Part shown: positions 42,917-49,623 of the stretch, one piece after another
Position numbering within the stretch: the first letter of the stretch is position 1
Layout: every line of letters begins with the position of its first letter
IMG/VR virus record: IMGVR_UViG_3300020203_000404
Span: 87,811-151,810 of that record
From: a virus
Strand: one strand, 5' to 3'
Length of the DNA stretch: 64,000 bases
Program-made: the position numbers and the translations under genes
The notes under the pieces: generated by a model
Databases searched by the model: none
What the model was told of the DNA's origin: nothing
The model's input: only the letters and a program-made list of their open reading frames with translations

Positions 42917-43692
42917 AGTTTTAGTTGCCTAATCATCGGGTCGTCAAATGTTGCAAAACTGTCCGTGCAGTAGATTCGCTCGATCTTGCCGTCAAAGACG
43001 GCAAGGCCATTCGAGAAGATCGCATGCGTTACGACCAAGTATACCTTTGCCTTCGGAGAACGCAAGTGAATTGCTTTCGCGATCTCTGTAAAAGTGCGAC
43101 CGCCATCGCAAAGGTCATCGACAATCACGAACTTATCGTACATACAAACGTTAGTGGAGGTGGTGTTTATTTCCGTGCCAACAACCTTGCCGTTTTCGTC
43201 ACGACGCTTGCTGCATTGCACTAAATCGCCGTTGAGTGGGATTTGCTTACTGACCCAGGCCGCAGCACCGGCATCGGGCGACACGAAACAAACGTTGTCG
43301 TCGCCAATATCCTTGAGAGCCAAGTCCACAAGTCGGATCGTGGGCTCGACAATACTGACATTGGGCAGATATTTCTTCAATGCCACAGGATTGTGCGGCT
43401 TGACGACATCGATCGTTTCGAGGCGAAGGCTACACAAGTAATCGCATACAATCTTGATGTCGATAGCCTCGCCAGGGGAGAAGCGGCGGTCACAGCGAGC
43501 AGCCAGCAAGTAATTGACTTGAAGGTGCCTGATCTCCGGGTGAATCTCCAAAACCTGAGCGATCAAGAAGAGGTCGTCGAAATTACGGATACTAGCACTA
43601 AGTGTAGTGGAGCCCTTGAGATCCATCGTTGACACAATGTGCTTGTGACCATCGGGATAGTGAGAGACCTTGAAATCGGATAGATTAACCAT
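42913..43692 (-). CDS. PRPP-synthetase-like enzyme (possible ADP-ribose pyrophosphate synthetase)
   Basis: A 259-residue member of the Prs family, shorter than bacterial Prs at the N-terminus. HYPDGHKHI matches the FxDGE start, LLAARCDRRFSPGEAIDIK the ATP-binding flexible loop (RQDR), VSPDAGAAAW the next loop and FVIVDDLCDGGRTF the PRPP-binding motif. In phages such a gene beside a NAMPT-like gene can be the first step of NARP1 (Adps), which rebuilds NAD+ from ADP-ribose. Ordinary PRPP synthesis is the alternative. Confidence 0.82.
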   Translation of the reverse strand: MVNLSDFKVSHYPDGHKHIVSTMDLKGSTTLSASIRNFDDLFLIAQVLEIHPEIRHLQVNYLLAARCDRRFSPGEAIDIKIVCDYLCSLRLETIDVVKPHNPVALKKYLPNVSIVEPTIRLVDLALKDIGDDNVCFVSPDAGAAAWVSKQIPLNGDLVQCSKRRDENGKVVGTEINTTSTNVCMYDKFVIVDDLCDGGRTFTEIAKAIHLRSPKAKVYLVVTHAIFSNGLAVFDGKIERIYCTDSFATFDDPMIRQLKL

Positions 43693-43717
43693 TTGCTTTA
43701 CTCTTTCTTACAGTGTT

Positions 43718-43806
43718 TGGTGCGGGTGACAGGCATCGAACCTGCAAGCCTTTTTAGGGGCACGGGATCCTAAGTCCCGCGTGTCTGCCAATTCCACCAC
43801 ACCCGC
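43718..43806 (-). tRNA. tRNA-Leu (TAG)
   Basis: GCGGGTG / CACCCGC acceptor, anticodon loop CTTAGGA in a CGGGA/TCCCG stem, long variable arm, T-loop TTCGATG, encoded CCA. Placed between the macrodomain gene and the PRPP-synthetase-like gene, probably on one transcript. Confidence 0.92.
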
Positions 43807-43818
43807 GTGTGTGCCACA

Positions 43819-44316
43819 TCAAATATTGTGTTGGCAGATTATGGCATCAGGGAAATAGTGTTCGATAATGGCCAAGTAAATACCCCACTCTCCGCCGCCA
43901 AGGCCGCATCCCATCTTGAAGGGGAAGTAAAGAGGAACATCTTTGTCAAGTTTCGGAGCAAGCGACTCAAAGGCTCTTGCCGTGGCATCGTAGCTAGTCA
44001 TTCGCCACCTAGAGGAAATGTAACCTTGGCCAAAAACGTTTGCGATTTTGAGGTACTTGTGATTAGGTACCGTCCACATGAACGTTTTGCCAAGCATCAC
44101 GTCGTTAGCAAGGTCTTCTGTAAGATAACCACTGAGACGTTCGTTATCTACTGACTTAATCCACTTGGCAATACAATCTTGATATTCTTTTTCAAGACCT
44201 GGGAACTTCTTGGCGAGTGCGTAGGCGATGCCGCCCCCCATGATGCCTTGGCAGTTGACCTGATGGAAGAGAACGCCATCCGTGAGAGCAAGCATGTCCT
44301 GTTTGATGATCTTCAT
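43819..44316 (-). CDS. Macrodomain protein
   Basis: A 165-residue single macrodomain. IIKQDMLALTDGVLFHQVNCQGIMGGGIAYALAKKFPG contains the conserved Asn-Cys and GGGIA loop of the ADP-ribose-binding pocket; FPFKMGCGLGGGEWGIYL near residue 145 is the second loop. Similar proteins bind or hydrolyse ADP-ribose and ADP-ribose-1''-phosphate (a by-product of tRNA splicing) or remove ADP-ribose from DNA. It heads the run tRNA-Leu, Prs-like, NAMPT-like. Confidence 0.88.
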   Translation of the reverse strand: MKIIKQDMLALTDGVLFHQVNCQGIMGGGIAYALAKKFPGLEKEYQDCIAKWIKSVDNERLSGYLTEDLANDVMLGKTFMWTVPNHKYLKIANVFGQGYISSRWRMTSYDATARAFESLAPKLDKDVPLYFPFKMGCGLGGGEWGIYLAIIEHYFPDAIICQHNI

Positions 44317-44348
44317 GTTCTATAGTATCACGTTGTCCAGTAAAAAGT

Positions 44349-44423
44349 TGGTACTCCTACCAGGATTCGAACCTGGACGCTTTGTTTAGAAGACAAAGAT
44401 GCTGTCCATTACATCATAGGAGT
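44349..44423 (-). tRNA. tRNA-Arg (TCT)
   Basis: ACTCCTA / TAGGAGT acceptor, anticodon loop CTTCTAA with a TTTGT/ACAAA stem, T-arm CCAGG TTCGAAT CCTGG, encoded CCA. Confidence 0.9.
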
Positions 44424-44441
44424 GCGTATGGGCTATTGTTT

Positions 44442-44518
44442 TGGTCGAGCATGTTGGAATTGAACCAACCTAATGTCCTGTTTCCAAAACAGGCGACCCA
44501 CCATGAGTCTGATGCTCG
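44442..44518 (-). tRNA. tRNA-Pro (TGG)
   Basis: CGAGCAT / ATGCTCG acceptor, loop TTTGGAA in a CCTGT/ACAGG stem, T-arm GTTGG TTCAATT CCAAC, encoded CCA. Positions 8-9 are CA, unusual but tolerated. Confidence 0.85.
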
Positions 44519-44526
44519 AATTGTTT

Positions 44527-44613
44527 TGGCGGAGAGGCAGAGGAATCGAACCCCGGACCTTGCGATCCCCCCGGTATTCAAAACCAGTTGCCGACCATTC
44601 AGCGGTACCTTCC
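44527..44613 (-). tRNA. tRNA-Ser (TGA), acceptor partly mismatched
   Basis: Anticodon loop TTTGAAT in a CTGGT/ACCGG stem, long variable arm, T-loop TTCGATT, encoded GCCA end. The acceptor pairs GGAAGGT with CCTCTCC only in part (two mismatches), and one T-stem pair is lost, so it may be decaying. Confidence 0.7.
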
Positions 44614-44679
44614 GTTTGTTTACATGCTCGCCACGTTGATGTGGTGACTTGAAATAGAAAAGAGCTTCGGCAACGCTCA

Positions 44680-44790
44680 TTAGTTGCTCCCGATCAAAGC
44701 CTTGACGATGAAGAAAAGACCGACCATGCAAGCACACCACCATATAATGTAGGTGATGACGAATGCCCAGAAAGCGGTTTTGACCTTCAT
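44680..44790 (-). CDS. Small membrane protein (36 aa)
   Basis: Frame MKVKTAFWAFVITYIIWW...VKALIGSN. Almost the whole chain is one or two hydrophobic helices. Promoter: TTGCAC (44819-44824), 16-bp spacer containing CTTGAAAA, TATCAT (44797-44802), 6 nt to ATG. The placed promoter makes it likely real. Function unknown. Confidence 0.6.
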   Translation of the reverse strand: MKVKTAFWAFVITYIIWWCACMVGLFFIVKALIGSN

Positions 44791-44796
44791 GTCTCT

Positions 44797-44824
44797 ATGA
44801 TATCACTTTTCAAGCGAAGTGCAA
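44797..44824 (-). promoter_or_regulatory. Promoter of the 36-aa membrane protein gene, predicted leaderless
   Basis: TTGCAC, 16-bp spacer, TATCAT, then AGAGAC and ATG. The spacer holds GCTTGAAAAG, the octamer that is over-represented in this window. Confidence 0.65.
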
Positions 44825-44920
44825 GTATATTTTCAAATTTTGGCGGTAGATCCAGGACTAATTATGTTGGCCACACATATGGCAATGACTGAAAGTCTGG
44901 AAATGGTAAAAAGGTCTGCA

Positions 44921-45199
44921 TCAGAGTTCGCGAAATTTTTTGTAAGACGACTTGAGCTTACTTTTAAGCACGGAAGAGAAACACCAGTAGCCTAAGAGAA
45001 ACTTATTGATATTAAGAGTAAGTTGGATGAAGCCTATAACGCAGAGAGTTCCAGGCACAAACGCGATCGGAATACAGAGTGGCGAGAGTACCCACCACCA
45101 GGACCAGTCGATGAAGTTCGTTAGCTTGAGGCCGATGAACAGAACAGTGAGTATACCAGCGAAGTTGACGCTATTTCGCTCATAAGTATTATTGGTCAT
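44921..45199 (-). CDS. Small membrane protein (92 aa)
   Basis: Three hydrophobic segments: FAGILTVLFIGLKL, WWWVLSPLCIPIAFVPG and LCVIGFIQLTLNI, then a basic tail (KSKLKSSYKKFREL). Start overlaps the 24-codon frame upstream. No family recognised. Confidence 0.6.
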   Translation of the reverse strand: MTNNTYERNSVNFAGILTVLFIGLKLTNFIDWSWWWVLSPLCIPIAFVPGTLCVIGFIQLTLNINKFLLGYWCFSSVLKSKLKSSYKKFREL

Positions 45200-45263
45200 G
45201 ATTTTGAGTAAAAGTTATTGATTCGTCGCACATTTCTTTGGATTGACCGGCGAGATTACGCAT
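45189..45263 (-). CDS. 24-aa leader peptide or small protein
   Basis: Frame MRNLAGQSKEMCDESITFTQ..., directly 6 nt after a strong -10 box and ending inside the start of the membrane protein gene. It may couple translation of that gene or be the leaderless first cistron. Too short to identify. Confidence 0.4.
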   Translation of the reverse strand: MRNLAGQSKEMCDESITFTQNHDQ

Positions 45264-45269
45264 GCTGAT

Positions 45270-45298
45270 ATCATAGCTCGCTAAAGCGAGCTAGTCAA
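45270..45298 (-). promoter_or_regulatory. Promoter whose spacer is a palindrome
   Basis: Minus strand TTGACT (45293-45298), spacer AGCTCGCTTTAGCGAGC (inverted repeat GCTCGCT/AGCGAGC), TATGAT (45270-45275), 6 nt to ATG. The palindrome fills the spacer and could be an operator. Confidence 0.75.
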
Positions 45299-45307
45299 GA
45301 AAAAGTT

Positions 45308-45391
45308 GGTAGGAACAGTCGGGATCGAACCGACACGCCGTTAGGCACATCATTTTAAGTGATGAGCGTCTGCCAATTCCGCCATGTCCCC
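45308..45391 (-). tRNA. tRNA-Leu (TAA)
   Basis: GGGGACA / TGTTCCT acceptor with two G-T pairs, anticodon loop CTTAAAA in CATCA/TGATG, long variable arm, T-loop TTCGATC, encoded CCA. Confidence 0.9.
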
Positions 45392-45397
45392 GTGTAT

Positions 45398-45474
45398 TGG
45401 TCCGCTATCTAGGAATTGAACCTAGCCCTGAGGTTAATAAGACCCCTGCATGACGACCAGTGTGCTAATAGCGG
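45398..45474 (-). tRNA. tRNA-Ile (TAT)
   Basis: CCGCTAT / ATAGCGG acceptor, anticodon loop CTTATTA in GGGGT/ACCTC, T-loop TTCAATT, encoded CCA. Reads AUA. It begins next to the stop codon of the secreted protein gene. Confidence 0.82.
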
Positions 45475-45909
45475 TCAGTCCAGTGTACAAGCCATTGCAT
45501 TCGAGGTGTTGAACGTGATCGCACCAGAGTTCGTGTCACGGTACCACCACTGAAAAAGGAGCGTCGTGCCAAGCGGCATCAGCGTCAAGTCAACCTGACG
45601 AGTTGCGTTGCCGTTCACGGTAGCAGTCGGCCCACCGACGCGAACGAATTGACCGAGCGGATTGATACACAACGTGCCGTTACCAAAAGGAACGTTGAAC
45701 TGGGTCGTGCCACACGTCAGTTGTGCAAACGACTGAGGCATTGCGTTCGTCAGCGTACAGCCGAGGTTGTTGTCGATTCGCGTTAGCGAGCCGGTGTAGT
45801 CACAATGGGCAACCAATCCAAGAGAATTGGGCTGCGAATCGCAGTAGTTGTAAGCGGAGCCAGCGGAGGCGGTAAGTGCTAGGAGGCACACAGCGATGAT
45901 GTTCTTCAT
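45475..45909 (-). CDS. Secreted protein with QWWYRD-type extracellular domain
   Basis: A 144-residue protein with a signal peptide (MKNIIAVCLLALTASAGSA) and four Cys. NVPFGNGTLCINPLG, MPLGTTLLFQWWYRD and AITFNTSNAMACTLD resemble a small extracellular beta domain I associate with Planctomycetota and Myxococcota secreted proteins; this is memory of a pattern, not a search. Its promoter is the same cassette that drives the hexapeptide-repeat genes. May be displayed or secreted by the infected cell. Confidence 0.6.
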   Translation of the reverse strand: MKNIIAVCLLALTASAGSAYNYCDSQPNSLGLVAHCDYTGSLTRIDNNLGCTLTNAMPQSFAQLTCGTTQFNVPFGNGTLCINPLGQFVRVGGPTATVNGNATRQVDLTLMPLGTTLLFQWWYRDTNSGAITFNTSNAMACTLD

Positions 45910-45915
45910 GCTTGA

Positions 45916-45943
45916 ATGATACATCATTCTCACGGTTTGTCAA
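45916..45943 (-). promoter_or_regulatory. Cassette promoter of the secreted protein gene
   Basis: TTGACA (45938-45943), 16-bp spacer with CGTGAGAATGATG, TATCAT (45916-45921), TCAAGC, ATG. Nearly identical to the promoters of the neighbouring repeat genes. Confidence 0.8.
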
Positions 45944-45951
45944 GCAAAAAA

Positions 45952-46557
45952 TCACTTTAAGCCGACGATTGAGCCGGGGGCGATGGTCGCGTCCTGGCCG
46001 ACGATCGCGTTCTCGTCGATGGTCACGTTCCTGCCGATGGTCACGTTCTCGTAGATGAGCACGTATTCGCCGATGGTCACGTTCTCGCCGATGATCGCGT
46101 TCTTGCCGATGTACGAGTACGAGCCGATGTTCGCGTGCTCGCCGATTTTCGAATCCTGGCCGATGTTCGCGTTCTCGCCGATGGTCACGTTCCAGCTGAT
46201 GTTCGCGTTCTTGCCGATGGTCGAGTACGAGCCGATGATCGAGTACGGGGCGATGGTCACGTTCCAGCCGATGGTCGCGTCCCGGTCGATGGTCGCGTCC
46301 CGGTCGATGGTCACGTTCTCGCCGATGGTCACGTTCTCGCCGATGGTCGAGTATGAGCCGATGTACGAGTCCTCGCCGATGGTCGCGTTCCTGCCGATGG
46401 TCGAGTGCGAGCCGATGGTCGCGTTCTCGCCGATGGTCACGTTCGGGCAGATGAGCACGTATTCGCCGATGGTCACGTTCTCGCCGATGGGTACGTTCGA
46501 GCCGACGTTGACCAGAACGGTCTTTCCGTCCGGGTTCGTGTGTGTGATGGTTTTCAT
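45952..46557 (-). CDS. Hexapeptide-repeat left-handed beta-helix protein, copy 1 (201 aa)
   Basis: The N-terminus is the family leader (KTITHTNPDGKTVLVNVG), followed by about 28 hexapeptides of the form N-V/A-T-I-G-x, then the C-terminal cap ATIAPGSIVGLK. The I-G-x-N-x-T pattern with Ile every six residues is that of the left-handed beta-helix of LpxA-like proteins, but no catalytic loop or extra domain is present. Promoter: TTGACA (46586-46591), 16 bp, TATCAT (46564-46569), 6 nt to ATG. Function unknown. Confidence 0.8.
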   Translation of the reverse strand: MKTITHTNPDGKTVLVNVGSNVPIGENVTIGEYVLICPNVTIGENATIGSHSTIGRNATIGEDSYIGSYSTIGENVTIGENVTIDRDATIDRDATIGWNVTIAPYSIIGSYSTIGKNANISWNVTIGENANIGQDSKIGEHANIGSYSYIGKNAIIGENVTIGEYVLIYENVTIGRNVTIDENAIVGQDATIAPGSIVGLK

Positions 46558-46598
46558 GTTTTAATGATACATCATTCTCGCGGTCTGTCAAGCAAAAA

Positions 46599-47258
46599 TC
46601 ACTTTGAGCCGACGATTGAGCCGGGGGCGATGGTCGCGTTCTTGCTGACGGTCGCGTTCTTGCCGATGGTCGCGTTCCTGCCGATGGTCGCGTTCCTGCC
46701 GATGGTCACGTTCTCGCCGATGGTCGAGTACGAGCCGATGTGCGAACCCTCGCCGATGTGCGAACCCTCGCCGGTGTACGAATCCTCGCCGATGGTCGAG
46801 TACGAGCCGATGATCGCGTTCTTGCCGATGATCGCGTTCGGGCAGATGGTCACGTTCTCGCCGATGGTCACGTTCTCGTAGATGAGCACGTATTCGCCGA
46901 TGGTCACGTATTCGACGATGGTCACGTTCTCGCCGATGATCGCGTTCTTGCCGATGGTCGCGTTCGGGCAGATGGTCGAGTACGAGCCGATGGTCACGTT
47001 CCTGCCGATGATCGCGTTCGGGCAGATGGTCACGTTCTCGCCGATGTTCGCGTATTCGCCGATGGTCACGTTCCAGCCGATGTTCGCGTACTTGCCGATG
47101 TACGAGTACGAGCCGATGGTTGCGTTCTTGCCGATGATCGCGTTCTTGCCGATGCTCGCGTTCTTGCCGATGGTCACGTTCTCGTAGATGGTCACGTTCT
47201 CGCCGACGTTGACTTGAACGGTCTTGCCGTTCGGGTTCGTGTGCGTGATGGTTTTCAT
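46599..47258 (-). CDS. Hexapeptide-repeat left-handed beta-helix protein, copy 2 (219 aa)
   Basis: Longest copy: leader MKTITHTNPNGKTVQVNVG, about 31 hexapeptides, cap ATIAPGSIVGSK. It is 18 residues (three units, one helix turn) longer than copy 1. ATG 47258 follows TATCAT by 6 nt; an upstream in-frame ATG would lie inside the promoter. A few units break the rule (SYTGEGSHIGEGSHIG). Confidence 0.8.
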   Translation of the reverse strand: MKTITHTNPNGKTVQVNVGENVTIYENVTIGKNASIGKNAIIGKNATIGSYSYIGKYANIGWNVTIGEYANIGENVTICPNAIIGRNVTIGSYSTICPNATIGKNAIIGENVTIVEYVTIGEYVLIYENVTIGENVTICPNAIIGKNAIIGSYSTIGEDSYTGEGSHIGEGSHIGSYSTIGENVTIGRNATIGRNATIGKNATVSKNATIAPGSIVGSK

Positions 47259-47299
47259 GTTTTCATGATACATCATTCTCGCGGTCTGTCAAGCAAAAA

Positions 47300-47707
47300 T
47301 CACTTTGAGCCGACGATTGAGCCGGGGGTGATGGTCGCGTTCCTGCCGATGGTCGAGTGCGAGCCGATGCTCGCGTTCTTGCCGATGGTCACGTATTCGC
47401 CGATGGTCGAATTGACGCCGATGTACGAGTACAAGCCGATGTACGAGTGCAAGCCGATGGTTGCGTTCTCGCCGATGGTCACGTTCTTGTCGATGGTCGC
47501 GTGCTCGCCGATTTTCGAATCCTGGCCAATGTTCGCGTTCTCGCCGATGGTCACGTTCTCACCGATGTACGAGTCCTCGCAGATGGTCACGTATTCGCCG
47601 ATGGTCACGTTCTCGCAGATGGTTACGCCATAGCCGATGGTTACGTTCTCGCCGACGTTGACTTGAACGGTCTTGCCGTTCGGGTTCGTGTGCGTGATGG
47701 TTTTCAT
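47300..47707 (-). CDS. Hexapeptide-repeat left-handed beta-helix protein, copy 3 (135 aa)
   Basis: Same leader and cap (ATITPGSIVGSK), about 17 units. The start of the helix reads ENVTIGYGVTICENVTIG, as in the + strand copy at 63586, so these two are closest relatives although on opposite strands. Own promoter cassette upstream, -10 to ATG 6 nt. Confidence 0.8.
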   Translation of the reverse strand: MKTITHTNPNGKTVQVNVGENVTIGYGVTICENVTIGEYVTICEDSYIGENVTIGENANIGQDSKIGEHATIDKNVTIGENATIGLHSYIGLYSYIGVNSTIGEYVTIGKNASIGSHSTIGRNATITPGSIVGSK

Positions 47708-47748
47708 GTTTTAATGATACATCATTCTCGCGGTCTGTCAAGCAAAAA

Positions 47749-48246
47749 TCACTTTGAGCCGACGGTTGAGCCGGGGGCGATGGTCGCGTCCTGGCCGACG
47801 ATCGCGTTCTTGCCGATGGTCGCGTTCTTGCCGATGGTCGCGTTCTTGCCGATGGTCGCGTTCTTGCCGATGGTCACTTCCCGGCGGATGTGCGAGCCCT
47901 CGCCAATGGTCGCGTCCTGGCCGATGGTCACGTTCTCGCCGATGGTCGCGTTCCTGCCGATAGTCAAGTGCGAGCCGATGGTCGAGTGCGGGCCGATGGT
48001 CACGTTCTCGCCGATGTACGAGTCCTCGCCGATGTACGAGTCCTCGCCGATGGTCGAGTACGAGCCGATGGTCGAGTACGAGTCGATGGTCACGTTCTCG
48101 CCGATGGTCGAGTACGAGCCGATGGTCGCGTATTCGCCGATGGTCACGTTCTCGTCGATGGTCACGTTCTCGTCGATGTACGAATCCTCGCCGACGCTGA
48201 CTTGAACGGTCTTTCCGTTCGGGTTCGTGTGTGTGATGGTTTTCAT
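47749..48246 (-). CDS. Hexapeptide-repeat left-handed beta-helix protein, copy 4 (165 aa)
   Basis: Leader with VSVGEDSYI, about 22 units including HIRREVTIGKNATIG shared with copy 9, cap ATIAPGSTVGSK. It lacks the usual promoter cassette: the tRNA-Val gene lies directly upstream (5 bp), so it is probably read from tRNA transcription. Confidence 0.8.
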   Translation of the reverse strand: MKTITHTNPNGKTVQVSVGEDSYIDENVTIDENVTIGEYATIGSYSTIGENVTIDSYSTIGSYSTIGEDSYIGEDSYIGENVTIGPHSTIGSHLTIGRNATIGENVTIGQDATIGEGSHIRREVTIGKNATIGKNATIGKNATIGKNAIVGQDATIAPGSTVGSK

Positions 48247-48251
48247 TGTAT

Positions 48252-48325
48252 TGGTAGGCAATGAGGGAATTGAACCCCCGACTTCTGGATGTAAACCAGG
48301 CGTTTTACCACTAGACTAATCGCCC
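48252..48325 (-). tRNA. tRNA-Val (TAC)
   Basis: GGGCGAT / ATTGCCT acceptor, anticodon loop TTTACAT in CTGG/CCAG, T-loop TTCAATT, encoded CCA. Confidence 0.9.
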
Positions 48326-48333
48326 GTGCTAAG

Positions 48334-48660
48334 TCAATCCCAAAGATGGAAAAAGTGCTCTCGGAACAGATTGAGGCCAGTTTCAACCTCAGTCCGCTCT
48401 TCCTCAGTCAGCATGTATATCGCACCATCTGAATCGACAATCAGCTTGAATGCCCTATGCATCTTTTCAAGCATGACAAGCCACGCTTCGTGACCGCCCT
48501 CCAACCCCATTGGAAAGCCATGATTATAAGTGTCAATAAAAGCTCGCAGACGAGGCTCGATGAATGCAGCGACTGTATTATTAAGAGACCACAATTCGCT
48601 ATCGTCAAATCCGCGAGTAAGACGTTGCCATAAGAAGTGTATCTTGCGAGATAATTTCAT
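48334..48660 (-). CDS. Hypothetical protein
   Basis: A 108-residue protein, helical and acidic at the C-terminus (LTEEERTEVETGLNLF). Start ATG 48660 lies between the tRNA-Thr and tRNA-Val genes, so mRNA and tRNAs share transcripts. No family recognised. Confidence 0.55.
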   Translation of the reverse strand: MKLSRKIHFLWQRLTRGFDDSELWSLNNTVAAFIEPRLRAFIDTYNHGFPMGLEGGHEAWLVMLEKMHRAFKLIVDSDGAIYMLTEEERTEVETGLNLFREHFFHLWD

Positions 48661-48678
48661 ATTAATCCTAAAGTGTAT

Positions 48679-48755
48679 TGGAGCCATCGGTGGGCCACGA
48701 TCCCACAACCTATCGCTTACAAAGCGATTGCACCGCCTACTTGTGCTACGATGGC
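48679..48755 (-). tRNA. tRNA-Thr (TGT) with altered T-loop
   Basis: GCCATCG / CGATGGC acceptor, anticodon loop TTTGTAA in ATCGC/GCGAT, encoded CCA. The T-loop is ATCGTGG instead of TTCRANY: positions 54 and 58, normally T and A, are A and T. The T-stem GTGGG/CCCAC is intact. Confidence 0.82.
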
Positions 48756-48883
48756 ATTTTCTTTTTACGAATGCGTTTAGCATTCTTATATGATGTTGGT
48801 AGACCGTGACGGTGATGCTCTATCATACACCCTCTTACGAGGGTGTGGGCTTGAAAAAGAAGAATTACATTTTCAAGTGTATG

Positions 48884-48945
48884 GTGCCTCCCCGACGACC
48901 TTCTGCTCTTCACGCAGACGCTACTACTAACTGAGCTACAGAAGC
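48884..48945 (-). tRNA. tRNA-Phe-like (GAA) lacking the T-arm (62 nt)
   Basis: Acceptor GCTTCTG pairs with GGGAGGC plus A and encoded CCA; D-arm GCTC...; anticodon arm TCTGC GTGAAGA GCAGA reads GAA. Between AGGTC and the acceptor only GTC remains, so the T-arm is absent. Either a decayed gene or an armless tRNA or decoy. Confidence 0.6.
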
Positions 48946-48961
48946 AAAAGCATGCTTGTAT

Positions 48962-49039
48962 TGGTGGGGAAGGCAGGACTCGAACCTGCGACCTTAAGGG
49001 TATACACCCTTGTTGCTCTCCCAACTGAGCTACTTCCCC
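48962..49039 (-). tRNA. tRNA with ambiguous anticodon
   Basis: Good acceptor (GGGGAAG/CTTCCCC), D-arm (GCTCAGTTGGGAGAGC), T-arm (GCAGG TTCGAGT CCTGC) and CCA. The anticodon arm AAGGGTGTATACCCTT is nearly pal­indromic and can fold with a 6-nt or 4-nt loop, and there are two extra bases in the region, so the anticodon cannot be read safely. Confidence 0.75.
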
Positions 49040-49062
49040 ATAGTGGAGTTAATGTACTTTGA

Positions 49063-49139
49063 TGGTGGACCGGGGGAGTGACGATCTCCCGACTTTCGGA
49101 TGCAAACCGAATGTTTTACCAACTTAGAACTACCAGCCC
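49063..49139 (-). tRNA. tRNA-Ala (TGC) with altered T-loop
   Basis: GGGCTGG / CCGGTCC acceptor, anticodon loop TTTGCAT in TTCGG/CCGAA, encoded CCA. T-loop ATCGTCA within GGGAG/CTCCC again shows A54 and T58, as in tRNA-Thr at 48679. Confidence 0.82.
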
Positions 49140-49149
49140 ATCCTAGCCG

Positions 49150-49503
49150 TTAAACACCAAAGAGACGCATATCTTTACTATGTTTTTCAAGAGCATTTTC
49201 TAATTCCATAATGATCTTGCCATAGACAAGCTCTAAATGGTCAGGGACATTGTGACGATGATTCGAACCACGCTTTTCGTGGTACAGGTTCAATACAGCG
49301 GTGATCCGCAGAGCATTGTCACGCACCTTACGGGCCGCAACCCATGATCGCTTCACGTTGTCAGGCGTTTTAGCGTGATCTAACCAGTAAGAACTATGAC
49401 CAACTCTCCAGTAAGAATTGTGACCAACCTTATAAGGCCCCGTCTTGCGTTCCTTTTTGAGAGCCTTTTGGCTCTCAGACATTTGCTTAATTAGGTTCTT
49501 CAA
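49150..49503 (-). CDS. Hypothetical basic protein
   Basis: A protein of about 117 residues (TTG start at 49503, or a downstream ATG at MSESQKAL). Contains a short duplication, YKVGHNSYWRVGHSSYW. Very basic N-terminal half. Between tRNA-Ala and a tRNA-Trp relic. No family recognised. Confidence 0.5.
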   Translation of the reverse strand: MKNLIKQMSESQKALKKERKTGPYKVGHNSYWRVGHSSYWLDHAKTPDNVKRSWVAARKVRDNALRITAVLNLYHEKRGSNHRHNVPDHLELVYGKIIMELENALEKHSKDMRLFGV

Positions 49504-49551
49504 TGCGATCTGCGTATTTATAACGATTCACTCCGTTTATTGTTGAGCTTG

Positions 49552-49614
49552 AAAAGCCAAGTGGGGCTCGAACCCACGCACTGACCGTTTGGAGCGGTCT
49601 GAACTATACCCGCA
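49552..49614 (-). pseudogene. tRNA-Trp (CCA) relic without D-arm
   Basis: The anticodon arm GACCG CTCCAAA CGGTC and T-arm GTGGG TTCGAGC CCCAC are perfect, but the D-arm is reduced to TAGTTCA and the acceptor strands (GCGGGTA, TTGGCTT) do not pair; no CCA follows. Probably a deletion derivative. Confidence 0.6.
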
Positions 49615-49623
49615 AAATTGGAA

